Of a DNA stretch of 64,000 bases, positions 1-7,865 are shown piece after piece. The first letter of the stretch is position 1; each line of letters starts with the position of its first letter. Under the pieces are notes generated by a model, which made no database searches, was not told where the DNA came from, and worked only from the letters and a program-made list of their open reading frames with translations. Source of the DNA: Bradyrhizobium sp. Arg816 (lineage in GTDB: Bacteria; Pseudomonadota; Alphaproteobacteria; Rhizobiales; Xanthobacteraceae); NCBI RefSeq assembly GCF_029989365.1, contig NZ_JAPRAQ010000001.1, positions 1 through 64,000 of the forward strand, written 5' to 3'. Made by a program: the position numbers and the translations under genes.

Positions 1-175
1 CGGCCCATTCCGGCTGCGCGGCGCGGGCGTTCTCGACGGCAGCGCGGACCTCGGCCTTGGACGCCAGCGCCACCTTGGCCTGGACGTCACCGGTCATCGG
101 CTCGAAAACGTCTGCCGTCCGGCCCGAGGTGCCCTTGACCTCCTTGCCACCGATGAAATGTCCGATTGAACGCAT
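1..175 (-). CDS. mmsA: Methylmalonate-semialdehyde dehydrogenase, N-terminal part (cut by window edge)
   Basis: Reading leftward from an ATG at 173-175, the frame stays open to the window edge and gives about 58 residues beginning MRSIGHFIGGKEVKG, followed by a segment with FEPMTGDVQAKVALAS. This matches the N-terminus of CoA-acylating methylmalonate-semialdehyde dehydrogenases (ALDH superfamily), which convert methylmalonate semialdehyde plus CoA and NAD to propionyl-CoA in valine and inositol breakdown. A GGAG ribosome site lies seven bases before the ATG. The catalytic cysteine region is outside the window. The LysR gene at 277 is divergent, and the palindrome at 214-242 is the likely control site. 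Confidence 0.85.
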   Translation of the reverse strand, partial: MRSIGHFIGGKEVKGTSGRTADVFEPMTGDVQAKVALASKAEVRAAVENARAAQPEWA

Positions 176-213
176 GGAATGATCTCCTGAGGTCGAGCGT
201 GAACGCTTTGACA

Positions 214-242
214 AATCCTATCGACCTGCATTTTATAGGATT
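214..242. promoter_or_regulatory. Perfect inverted repeat between mmsA and the LysR gene
   Basis: AATCCTAT (214-221) and ATAGGATT (235-242) are exact reverse complements separated by 13 bases, in the 101-bp gap between two divergent genes. LysR regulators typically bind interrupted dyads in such gaps, so this is the best candidate operator for the regulator starting at 277. It would control both that gene and mmsA. The repeat is seen directly; the binding role is inferred. Confidence 0.6.
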
Positions 243-276
243 CAAGTCTGAGATAATGCACCATAGATGTGCGAAA

Positions 277-1185
277 ATGCTGGATCAAGGTAGCATCGAC
301 TGGGACGACTTCCGCTTCGTGCTGGCCATCGTGCGGGGCGGCTCGGTTTCGGCTGCGGCTAAACAGCTCGGAGTGGACCACGCCACCGTGATCCGCCGCG
401 TCGACCGGCTGGAGAGACACCTCTCGGCAAAGCTGTTTGACCGGCGCAAGACCGGCTATCTCCTCACCGAGGCCGGCCAGCGCGTCGCCGACAGCGCGGA
501 AGCGATGGAATCGACCATCGTCGCCAACCAGGAGCAGGTCGGCGGCTCGGTCGCGCGGCTGACCGGAACGGTGCGGATCGGCGCGCCCGACGGGTTCGGC
601 ACCGCCTTCCTGGCGCCGCGCCTGGCGCCCTTCGCCGACCGCTATCCCGACCTCGATCTGCAACTTGTGGCCACCGCGCGGCTGTTCAGTCTCTCCAAGC
701 GCGAGGCCGATATCGCGATCAGCCTGACCATGCCGAAGGAAGGCCGCATCGTCGGCCGCAAGCTGCTGGACTACCGCCTCGGGCTTTATGCGGCGCCGGC
801 CTATCTCGACCGTTTCCCGAAGATCACCTCGCGCGAGGTGCTGCCGCAGCATCGCTTCGTCGGCTATATCGAGGAGCTCCTGTTCACGCCCGAGCTCGAT
901 TACCTCCCGCAAGTATCGCCGCGGATTTCGGCACGCTTTCGCAGCGCCAATCTGATCGCGCAGCTCAACTCCACGCTCGCGGGCTTCGGCATCGCCGTGC
1001 TGCCGCATTTCATGGCGAGTGATTATCCGCAGCTGGTGGCGGTGCTGCCGGAGGAGATATCGATCACGCGGACGTTCTGGATGCTGATGCACGCGGATAG
1101 CAAGGATCTCGCGCGGATCCGCGCGGTGGCCGATTACATCGGCGAGATCGTGGAGCGCGAGCGGGCGTTGTTTGCGGGGCGGTAA
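277..1185 (+). CDS. LysR family transcriptional regulator
   Basis: This 302-residue protein has a winged helix-turn-helix at the N-terminus (about residues 7-66; FRFVLAIVRGGSVSAAAKQL then HATVIRRVDRLE) and a periplasmic-binding-like effector domain (about 90-295). An upstream in-frame ATG at 166 would add 37 residues unlike the family and would run through the dyad at 214-242. The ATG at 277 is therefore preferred because it puts the DNA-binding domain at the normal position. It is divergent from mmsA with a palindrome between them, so it probably controls methylmalonate-semialdehyde dehydrogenase and itself. The inducer is not evident from the sequence. Confidence 0.88.
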   Translation: MLDQGSIDWDDFRFVLAIVRGGSVSAAAKQLGVDHATVIRRVDRLERHLSAKLFDRRKTGYLLTEAGQRVADSAEAMESTIVANQEQVGGSVARLTGTVRIGAPDGFGTAFLAPRLAPFADRYPDLDLQLVATARLFSLSKREADIAISLTMPKEGRIVGRKLLDYRLGLYAAPAYLDRFPKITSREVLPQHRFVGYIEELLFTPELDYLPQVSPRISARFRSANLIAQLNSTLAGFGIAVLPHFMASDYPQLVAVLPEEISITRTFWMLMHADSKDLARIRAVADYIGEIVERERALFAGR

Positions 1186-1195
1186 CGACGGTTTC

Positions 1196-1286
1196 GTAGG
1201 GTGGGCAAAGCGAAGCGTGCCCACCACGTCACCCGCGATCGTAGAGAGATGGTGGGCACGGTGCTGACGCGCCTTTGCCACCCTAC
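1196..1286. repeat. Dispersed palindromic intergenic repeat, family A, copy 1
   Basis: GTAGGGTGGGCAAAGCG at the left end and CGCCTTTGCCACCCTAC at the right end form the outer arms. GCGTGCCCACC and GGTGGGCAC form the inner arms, so the whole element can fold into a long stem. A second copy lies at 32663-32747. Elements of this kind are common between genes in Bradyrhizobium genomes. Here it sits between the convergent LysR and TetR genes, where it could also end transcription. Confidence 0.7.
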
Positions 1287-1310
1287 GGCACCTGAGCGCT
1301 TGGCTAAGGC

Positions 1311-1931
1311 CTAACTCTGCTTCACCTTCTTCGCCGCCGTCACCTTCGGCTCGCGCTTCGCGCCATCGAGCGCGCTGTCCTTGCCGGCCTTCAGCACCTC
1401 GTCCGACAGTTCGCTGGAGCCGGCAATGCGCGCCAGCAGCATGGTGCCGGCCATCGTGGCCAGCGTGGCGATCGCCTGCTTGCGCGCGGCCTTGCGCGGC
1501 AAATTGGGGATGAAATCGGTCATCATCTCGACCATCTCGTCGAGCTTTCCGGCAAAGGCCTTGCGCGTCTTCGGGCTCTCGCGGGCGATCTCCGCGCCGA
1601 GCGCGGGAATCGAGCAGCCGTGGCCGGGATTGTCCCGATGCAACGCCGAGAGATAGGTCTCGACGATCTGCGTCAGTTGCTTTTCGGGCGCGACCTGATC
1701 GGACTGCTTGCGCCAGTGCTCCATAGAGCGGTCCATGGCGTAGGCAAAGGCCTCGATCACCAGCGCCTCGCGCGAGTCGAAATGCGCGTAGAAGCCGCCA
1801 TGGGTCAGGCCCGCCTCCTTCATGAGGTCGGCGACGCCGATGCCGTGCGCGCCTTTTTCCCGCAGCCGCACGGAGGCTTTCTTCACGATGCGGTCGTGGG
1901 TTTCCTGCTTGTGTTCCCGGGAATAGCGCAT
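1311..1931 (-). CDS. TetR/AcrR family transcriptional regulator
   Basis: The 206-residue protein starts MRYSREHKQETHDRIVKKAS and has a TetR helix-turn-helix at about residues 10-56, where GVADLMKEAGLTHGGFYAHF contains the recognition helix. The rest is an all-helical ligand-binding domain with a lysine/arginine-rich tail. It lies 86 bases downstream of the thioesterase gene on the same strand and may be cotranscribed with it. The neighbouring thioesterase, enoyl-CoA hydratase and thiolase suggest that it senses an acyl-CoA or fatty-acid-like ligand, which is inference. Confidence 0.85.
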   Translation of the reverse strand: MRYSREHKQETHDRIVKKASVRLREKGAHGIGVADLMKEAGLTHGGFYAHFDSREALVIEAFAYAMDRSMEHWRKQSDQVAPEKQLTQIVETYLSALHRDNPGHGCSIPALGAEIARESPKTRKAFAGKLDEMVEMMTDFIPNLPRKAARKQAIATLATMAGTMLLARIAGSSELSDEVLKAGKDSALDGAKREPKVTAAKKVKQS

Positions 1932-2002
1932 GCGAGTCTCATTGAATGTCGGAGATCATCCCATAACACAGAAATGGACCGCGCGATGCATTAATTCACG
2001 TT

Positions 2003-2042
2003 AAGTTGTCGCGCCGATCATGAAGTTGTCGCGCCGATCATG
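2003..2042. repeat. Tandem 20-bp duplication across the thioesterase stop codon
   Basis: The 20 bases AAGTTGTCGCGCCGATCATG occur twice in a row (2003-2022 and 2023-2042) without mismatch. In the thioesterase reading direction each copy encodes MIGATT. The duplication moves the end of the gene from MIGATT-stop to MIGATTS-stop and leaves a silent copy behind it. The exact identity of the copies indicates a recent slippage event. Confidence 0.9.
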
Positions 2043-2551
2043 GAAAAGGTTGCAGTTGCATGGACTGCGAGCGCACCCTTGCCGTCGCGCACGAAACCTT
2101 CCGTGTAACTGGTCTGACGCCCCAGCTTGATGATCTTGCCTTCGGCCGAGATCAGCCCGGAACGGACCGACAGCGGGCGCAGGAACGTCATTTTCAGGTC
2201 GAGCGTCACTGACGATTGCCCCGCCTCCAGCCGCGTCGAGATGGCGCAGCCCATGGCGGTATCGATCAGCGCCGCGGCGGTCGCGCCGTGCAGGAGCCCG
2301 ATGGTATTTTCGAGATCCTCGCGCGGCTCCAGTTCCATCACGATCCGGCCCGGCTCGACCACGGCCATGATGAAACCGATCAATTTTGCGAAGGGCGGCG
2401 GCGGCAACCGCCCGTCGCGGATTCCCAGCATCGCGTCCATGCCTGAAAGCCCCATCGCTGCTTTTGCAACCGGCGCAGGCACCTGCCAGTCCACCACGCG
2501 CTCACGCCGCTGCGCGGGCGAAAACAGGTCGAGTTGATCGTTGTCAGTCAT
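2018..2551 (-). CDS. PaaI-type hot-dog fold thioesterase
   Basis: The 177-residue protein has the hot-dog thioesterase pattern: a long helix preceded by LLHGATAAALIDTAMGCAI (about residues 88-106), then SVTLDLKMTFLRPL (about 115-128) and repeated beta strands. PaaI-like enzymes hydrolyse acyl-CoA thioesters; the substrate cannot be read from the sequence. GAGG lies just before the ATG at 2549-2551. It is divergent from the enoyl-CoA hydratase and upstream of the TetR gene, so it likely belongs to the local CoA-ester group. Its 3' end contains the 20-bp duplication. Confidence 0.85.
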   Translation of the reverse strand: MTDNDQLDLFSPAQRRERVVDWQVPAPVAKAAMGLSGMDAMLGIRDGRLPPPPFAKLIGFIMAVVEPGRIVMELEPREDLENTIGLLHGATAAALIDTAMGCAISTRLEAGQSSVTLDLKMTFLRPLSVRSGLISAEGKIIKLGRQTSYTEGFVRDGKGALAVHATATFSMIGATTS

Positions 2552-2564
2552 GATCGCCTCTTTA

Positions 2565-2580
2565 TATGATATTTGTCATA
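2565..2580. promoter_or_regulatory. Short AT-rich inverted repeat upstream of the thioesterase
   Basis: TATGA (2565-2569) and TCATA (2576-2580) are reverse complements six bases apart, in an AT-rich patch between the divergent thioesterase and hydratase genes. It could be a small operator, perhaps for the adjacent TetR protein, or part of a promoter. The arms are short, so chance is possible. Confidence 0.3.
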
Positions 2581-2707
2581 CTATGCGACGGACTTCGCGA
2601 TGGCAACTGCCCCTCTCCTGCCTGCTTGACAAGCAGGGCGTTTCGGCACCGAAGTGATCCCGACGCGCGCGCCCCGCGCATGTCCACGAAAGCTCCGAGA
2701 TGCACTG

Positions 2708-3478
2708 ATGGAAATGCTCAACAATCACTGCGGCGTGACGCGCGATACGCGCGGCGTCGTTCATGTCGCGATCTGCAACGCCGGCCCGCTCAACATCCTC
2801 GGATCGCCCGTGACCGATGCGGTCCGCGAAGGCCTGCAGCAGCTCGCTTCCGACCGGAGCATCCGTGTTGTGGTGCTGCGCGGCCAGAGCGAGAAGAGCA
2901 TGATCGGCGGCGCCGACATCAAGGAGATGGCAAAGCTCGACCAGAAGTCAGCCGAAGCCTTCATCAGCCGCCTGCGCGATCTCTGCGAGGCCGTGCGCCA
3001 ATTCCCGGCGCCGGTGATCGCACGCATGCCAGGCTGGTGCCTCGGCGGCGGCCTCGAAGTCGCCGCCGCCTGCGACTTCCGGGTCGCCGCGCATGATGCG
3101 CATTTCGGCATGCCGGAGGTTCGCGTCGGCATCCCCTCGGTGATCCATGCAGCCCTGCTGCCGCGCCTGATCGGCTGGGCCCATGCCCGCTGGCTGGTGA
3201 TGACCGCGGAGAACATCGACGCACCGACGGCGCTGGCCTGGGGACTGATCGACAAGGTCGCGCCGGAGGGCGGATTGGATGCCGAGGTCGAACACGTTGT
3301 GAAGGCGTTGCTCGAATGCGGCCCCGAGGCGCTGCGCTCGCAAAAGGCGCTGCTGCGGCAATGGGAGGAATTGCCGCTGACGGAGTCGGTGAATCTCAGC
3401 GTCAAGGTGTTCGGCGAATCGTTCCTGACGGACGAGCCGACACGGCTGATGGGCGCGTTTGTGAACAGGAAGCGGTAG
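2708..3478 (+). CDS. Enoyl-CoA hydratase/isomerase family protein
   Basis: This crotonase-fold protein (256 residues) would add water to, or isomerise, an unsaturated acyl-CoA. The oxyanion-hole and active-site stretches are visible: KSMIGGADIKEMA, then GWCLGGGLEVAAACDFRVAA with the first catalytic glutamate in GGGLE, and the second glutamate in MPEVRVGIPS. An in-frame ATG at 2654 would add 18 residues rich in Arg and Pro that do not look like crotonase sequence, so 2708 is preferred (2714 is also possible). It precedes the thiolase at 3850 and faces the thioesterase, which fits a beta-oxidation-like role. Confidence 0.87.
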   Translation: MEMLNNHCGVTRDTRGVVHVAICNAGPLNILGSPVTDAVREGLQQLASDRSIRVVVLRGQSEKSMIGGADIKEMAKLDQKSAEAFISRLRDLCEAVRQFPAPVIARMPGWCLGGGLEVAAACDFRVAAHDAHFGMPEVRVGIPSVIHAALLPRLIGWAHARWLVMTAENIDAPTALAWGLIDKVAPEGGLDAEVEHVVKALLECGPEALRSQKALLRQWEELPLTESVNLSVKVFGESFLTDEPTRLMGAFVNRKR

Positions 3479-3849
3479 GCGCTGGACGGGGTGCCGTGAT
3501 CGTTCCGCATGAAGCTGTCATCGCCCGCGAAAGCGGGCGATCCAGTATTCCAGAGGCCGTGCGTGGATACGGAGAGGCCGCGGCGTACTGGATGCCCCGC
3601 CTGCCGCCTACGCTAAAGCTTCGGCGCCCCTAGACTTCAGCCCCGGCGAAGCCTTGGCGTAGCCGGGTCGCGAGGCATGACACCGTCATTGGGGAAGCGC
3701 CTTCGTTTCCATAATCACAGCCCCTCCTCCGATCGAACGACCAAATCTCATCCGAGCCACGACAATTTCTCATGCCGGCCGCGGTTGCATTTTTTGCGCC
3801 GCATCATATGATGATCATAATCTTTCTCGTCATCGCTGGGAGTTTCATC
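3479..3849. repeat. Intergenic stretch with a dispersed repeat (3523-3685) and overlapping palindromes (3803-3818)
   Basis: This 371-bp gap has no credible gene. Bases 3523-3685 look like a Bradyrhizobium-type element: TCGCCCGCGAAAGCGGGCGA is a strong hairpin, followed by TCCAGTATTCCAGAG and a GTACTGGATGCCCC partner. Nearer the thiolase, ATCATATGAT (3803-3812) and ATGATCAT (3811-3818) are two overlapping perfect palindromes about 35 bases before the thiolase start. They may be an operator or part of the thiolase promoter. Confidence 0.5.
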
Positions 3850-5046
3850 ATGGCCGAAGCCGCCGATCCCGTCGTCATCGTCTCCGCCGCCCGCACCCCG
3901 CTCGGCCGCTTCATGGGCGAGCTGTCGCCGCTGGCGGCACACAAGCTCGGATCCCACGTCATCGGTGCGGCACTTGAGCGCGCCAGGCTCGCGCCCGAGA
4001 AGGTCGACGAGGTCTTCATGGGCTGCGTGCTGCCGGCCGGACAAGGCCAGGCGCCGGCGCGCCAGGCGGCACGTAGCGCCGGCCTGCCCGACGCCACGGG
4101 CGCGACCACGGTCAACAAGGTCTGCGGCTCCGGCATGAAGGCGACCATGCTGGCGCACGACATCATCCGCGCCGGCTCGGCCGAGATCGTCGTCTCCGGC
4201 GGCATGGAGAGCATGAGCAACGCGCCCTATCTCCTCGCCAAGGCACGCGGTGGTTACCGCGCCGGGCACGACCGCATCATCGACCACATGATGATGGACG
4301 GGCTGGAGGATGCCTACGAGACCGGCCGCTCCATGGGCGATTTCGGCGAGGCCACCGCGGAGGCCTATCAGTTCACCCGCAAGGACCAGGATGCCTATGC
4401 GATGGAGACGCTGAGCCGCGCGCGCAAGGCGGTCGAGGGCGGCGCGTTCAAGGCCGAGATCGCGCCGATCACGCTCACCGAGAAAGCAGGCCCGCGCATC
4501 ATCGCCAATGACGAACATCCGTTGAAGGTCGATCCTGCAAAAATCCCCGGATTGAAGCCGGCGTTCCGCGCCAACGGCACCATCACGCCGGCGGCCTCCT
4601 CCGCAAATGCCGACGGCGCCGCCGCGCTGGTGCTGACGAAGCGCTCACTCGCGGATCGCAACGGCCTGCCGGCAATTGCCGAGATCAAGGGCCACGCCAC
4701 CCACAGCCAGGAACCGCAATGGTTCACGACGGCGCCGATCCCGGCGATCCGCAAGCTGCTCGACAAGGTCGGCTGGAGCGCCGGCGACGTCGATCTGTTC
4801 GAGATCAACGAGGCCTTCGCCGTGGTAGCGATGGCGGCGCAGCGCGATCTCGGCATTCCCCGCGACAAGCTGAACATCAACGGCGGCGCCTGCGCGCTCG
4901 GCCATCCCATCGGTGCCACCGGCGCGCGGCTGATCGTGACGCTGCTGCACGCGCTCGAGGCGCACAACCTCAAGCGCGGCGTCGCGGCACTCTGCATTGG
5001 CGGCGGTGAAGCCACGGCCATCGCCGTGGAGCGTCTGACGCACTGA
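3850..5046 (+). CDS. Acetyl-CoA C-acetyltransferase (thiolase)
   Basis: The 398-residue protein condenses two acetyl-CoA molecules or cleaves 3-oxoacyl-CoA. The nucleophilic cysteine is Cys92 in KVCGSGMKA. The other thiolase signatures are present: NEAFA, GGACALGHPIGATGAR with the catalytic histidine, and a C-terminal CIGGGEATA containing the second cysteine. The ATG at 3850 has GGGAG upstream and gives the usual family length. An earlier in-frame ATG at 3772 would add a hydrophobic leader that thiolases lack. Together with the hydratase and thioesterase it forms a small CoA-ester module; the physiological direction is unknown. Confidence 0.93.
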   Translation: MAEAADPVVIVSAARTPLGRFMGELSPLAAHKLGSHVIGAALERARLAPEKVDEVFMGCVLPAGQGQAPARQAARSAGLPDATGATTVNKVCGSGMKATMLAHDIIRAGSAEIVVSGGMESMSNAPYLLAKARGGYRAGHDRIIDHMMMDGLEDAYETGRSMGDFGEATAEAYQFTRKDQDAYAMETLSRARKAVEGGAFKAEIAPITLTEKAGPRIIANDEHPLKVDPAKIPGLKPAFRANGTITPAASSANADGAAALVLTKRSLADRNGLPAIAEIKGHATHSQEPQWFTTAPIPAIRKLLDKVGWSAGDVDLFEINEAFAVVAMAAQRDLGIPRDKLNINGGACALGHPIGATGARLIVTLLHALEAHNLKRGVAALCIGGGEATAIAVERLTH

Positions 5047-5159
5047 CCAAGATACGTCCGAAAATGAGGGAACTCTGTCATTTTCGACAGACACGTCCCG
5101 TGCCATTCTGCAAGCTCGTGCAGGTGTCTCAAAGCCTGCCCATCAAACATTGAGGCCCA

Positions 5160-6455
5160 ATGATCTCGAACTGGCTCGCGGCGACACTCAGCCGCCGCAA
5201 TATCCACTACGGCTGGGTGATGGTCGGCGTGACCTTCCTCACCGCGCTGATCAGCGCCGGCACGGTCGGTGCGCCCGGCGTGTTCATCGTCCCGCTTCAG
5301 CACGAGTTCGGCTGGAGCACGGCGCAGATTTCCTCCGCGCTGTCGATCCGCTTCATCCTGTTCGGGCTGATGGCGCCGTTCGCGGCCGCCCTGCTCAACC
5401 GTTACGGCCTGCGCAACGTCACGTTGACTGCACAGCTCATCGTGGTCTCGGCGCTGGTCCTTTCGCTGGGCATGACCGAAGTCTGGCAGCTCGTGTTGCT
5501 GTGGGGCGTCGTGATCGGCATCGGCACCGGCATGACCGCGCTGGTGCTGGGCGCCACTATCGCGACGCGCTGGTTCGCCGCGCGGCGCGGCCTCGTCGTC
5601 GGCATCATGACCGCGAGCGTCGCTACCGGCCAGCTCGTCTTCCTGCCGCTGCTCGCAAGCCTGACCGAGCGTTACGGCTGGCGGCTCGCGCTCGGCTTCG
5701 TCTGCATCGCGCTATGCGTTTCGGCCGTTGCGGTTCTCCTCGCGATGCGCGACCGGCCGAGCGATCTGGGCCTGCGCCCGTTCGGCGACGAAGGCACCGA
5801 GCCCCTGCCGGCTCCGCCGGTCAGCCATGGCTCGATCACGGGCGTGGCGCTCGGCACGCTGCGCGACGCCTCGAAGTCGCGCGCGTTCTGGATCCTGTTT
5901 GCGACCTTCTTCGTCTGCGGCGCCTCGACCAACGGCCTCGTCCAGGTGCATTTGATTCCGATGTGCCTCGATTTCGGCATCCCGCAGGTGCAGGCCGCAA
6001 GCCTGCTCGCCGCGATGGGCATCTTCGACTTCTTCGGCACCATCATGTCGGGCTGGCTGTCGGACCGCTACGATAATCGCTACCTCCTGTTCTGGTACTA
6101 CGGCCTGCGCGGCCTCTCGCTGATCTTCCTGCCCTTCAGCGATTTCTCGTTCTACGGGCTGTCGATCTTCGCGATGTTCTACGGGCTCGACTGGATCGCC
6201 ACGGTGCCGCCGACGGTGCGGCTCACCGCGCAGAAGTTCGGACCCGAGCGCGCCAATCTGGTGTTCGGCTGGATCTTTGCCGGCCATCAGCTCGGCGCAG
6301 GCACCGCGGCGTTCGGCGCCGGTTTCTCGCGGACTGTCTATGAGAGCTACCTGCCCGCGTTCTTCATCGCCGGCGCGCTCTGCGTGTTTGCCTCGCTGAT
6401 CGTGCTGGCGCTGTCGCGGCAACCGAAGGTCGAGCCGAAGCCGGCGATGGCCTAG
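5160..6455 (+). CDS. MFS transporter, monocarboxylate/oxalate-formate antiporter-like
   Basis: This 431-residue inner-membrane protein has about 12 hydrophobic segments and a major-facilitator layout. Its N-terminus (RRNIHYGWVMVGVTFLTALI) and the GVFIVPLQHEFGWSTAQIS segment resemble the oxalate/formate antiporter and monocarboxylate branch. The loop between helices 2 and 3 carries LNRYGLRN, and the second half has GWLSDRYDNRY, the expected conserved loops. GAGG lies before the ATG. Its stop overlaps the stop of the convergent porin gene by four bases. A small organic acid is the likely substrate, but this is not proven by the sequence. Confidence 0.85.
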   Translation: MISNWLAATLSRRNIHYGWVMVGVTFLTALISAGTVGAPGVFIVPLQHEFGWSTAQISSALSIRFILFGLMAPFAAALLNRYGLRNVTLTAQLIVVSALVLSLGMTEVWQLVLLWGVVIGIGTGMTALVLGATIATRWFAARRGLVVGIMTASVATGQLVFLPLLASLTERYGWRLALGFVCIALCVSAVAVLLAMRDRPSDLGLRPFGDEGTEPLPAPPVSHGSITGVALGTLRDASKSRAFWILFATFFVCGASTNGLVQVHLIPMCLDFGIPQVQAASLLAAMGIFDFFGTIMSGWLSDRYDNRYLLFWYYGLRGLSLIFLPFSDFSFYGLSIFAMFYGLDWIATVPPTVRLTAQKFGPERANLVFGWIFAGHQLGAGTAAFGAGFSRTVYESYLPAFFIAGALCVFASLIVLALSRQPKVEPKPAMA

Positions 6456-7861
6456 TACCTGATCGTGGTGGTGACGCCGAAGACGGCGGCGTCACCGATC
6501 CGCGACACGCCGGTCGGATCGTTCGGATTGGGGACGCCACCGGAGGGGCGGAACACGTATTGGAAGTATGGTGCGATCAGCCAGCCCGGCTTGATATGCG
6601 CCTCGTAGATCATCTCGATCAGCGTCTCGTTGCTGCGCACCGGGCTCTGGATGCCGGTGAAGGCCTGCGTATCGAGATCAAGATTGCGCGCGGTGTTCGA
6701 AATCCGCATATAGGCCATCGCCACGCCGAAGCGATCGAGCGGACGGCCTGGCGTGAAGCCGACGAAGCCGATGCCGCCGTCCACGTAAAGGTCGATCAGA
6801 TTGCGGTCCGGCGGGCTGTAGGCGATGCGGCCGAACGCGGTGACGCCCGGGATCGAGGCTGACGTGGTGTTGTCCTTCACCTCCGGCGGGCGATAGAGCA
6901 CTTGCTCGACGACGGCGAAGATACCGTAATTGCCGCGAAGTCTTGCAGGCACACCGCTCCCGCCGGGATCGGCGATCGACAGCCCCTCCGCCGTAAAGCG
7001 CTGGCTGTCGAACGAGCCGTAATGCTTCCAGGCGCCCGGCGTGAAATTGCCGGCGAGCGGCCGGCCTCCGAGATCGATGTCGTAGTTGAAGCGGACCTGC
7101 CCGATCACCCACGGCGGATCGTTGACGCGGAACGCCAGACCATGATGGTCGCGCAGCTGCGGATCCGCCTCGCCCGGGCCTGACGGATCGCCGTTGAACA
7201 CCGCACCGAACGCGGTGATGTTTTCGGTCAGCGCCGCCTTGATGCGGATGCCGGGCACAGCGATCGGCGGTGCCGGGCCGCCGGCGGGAAGATTGCTCGC
7301 CTTGATCGCGGGCCAGCCGAAGGTGCCGTTGATGAAGAGGTCGTCGGTCTGGCTGTCGAAGAACTCGACGTCGGCGGCCTGCTGGCCGGCCCTGATGTTC
7401 AGGCGGTCGCCGAAGAAGCTCTGCTCGAAATAGGCGTTGTAGAGCCGCCGGTCTGGCAGTGCCTCGATCTCGCTGATGGTGGCGAGGTTCATCACGTAAT
7501 TGCGGCTCAGCCCCTGGCCGTAGATCACGAACGCATTGGCGTAGAAGCGGCCGCCGGTCCAGCCCACCAGCTTGTCGAGATCGGCATCGACCGAGAGATC
7601 GAGGCGGCCGAAATGGATGGCGCCGCGCTTCACCCCGCCGGAGACGTTGGCGATGTTGTCGGCGATATAGGTGGCGCCGAAATTCAGGCCCTTGTTGGCG
7701 AGCCCGTCATGCCATTCGTTGAACCATTTTGGCGCCAGCCATTCGGCCGCGCTTTCGTCCTTGGCGCCGGCGAGCGCGCTCGTGCTCGCGACCGTTGAGG
7801 CCAGCACAATGGCGGCCGCGCGTCGCAACGGAGATTGATGGGCACGCCAACTCACGGTCAA
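6452..7861 (-). CDS. OprB-family carbohydrate-selective porin
   Basis: This outer-membrane protein of about 469 residues has a signal peptide (RRAAAIVLASTVASTSALA, cleavage near residue 31) and alternating beta strands typical of OprB porins, ending in an aromatic residue (TTTIRY). Segments such as GRLDLSVDADLDKLVGW and GGRFYANAFVIYGQGLS support the family. No ATG is available before the signal peptide. The start is a TTG at 7859-7861 or the GTG two codons later, only four bases after the CorA-like stop, so translation is probably coupled to that gene. OprB porins take up mono- or disaccharides by diffusion. Confidence 0.85.
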   Translation of the reverse strand: MTVSWRAHQSPLRRAAAIVLASTVASTSALAGAKDESAAEWLAPKWFNEWHDGLANKGLNFGATYIADNIANVSGGVKRGAIHFGRLDLSVDADLDKLVGWTGGRFYANAFVIYGQGLSRNYVMNLATISEIEALPDRRLYNAYFEQSFFGDRLNIRAGQQAADVEFFDSQTDDLFINGTFGWPAIKASNLPAGGPAPPIAVPGIRIKAALTENITAFGAVFNGDPSGPGEADPQLRDHHGLAFRVNDPPWVIGQVRFNYDIDLGGRPLAGNFTPGAWKHYGSFDSQRFTAEGLSIADPGGSGVPARLRGNYGIFAVVEQVLYRPPEVKDNTTSASIPGVTAFGRIAYSPPDRNLIDLYVDGGIGFVGFTPGRPLDRFGVAMAYMRISNTARNLDLDTQAFTGIQSPVRSNETLIEMIYEAHIKPGWLIAPYFQYVFRPSGGVPNPNDPTGVSRIGDAAVFGVTTTIRY

Positions 7862-7865
7862 TACG

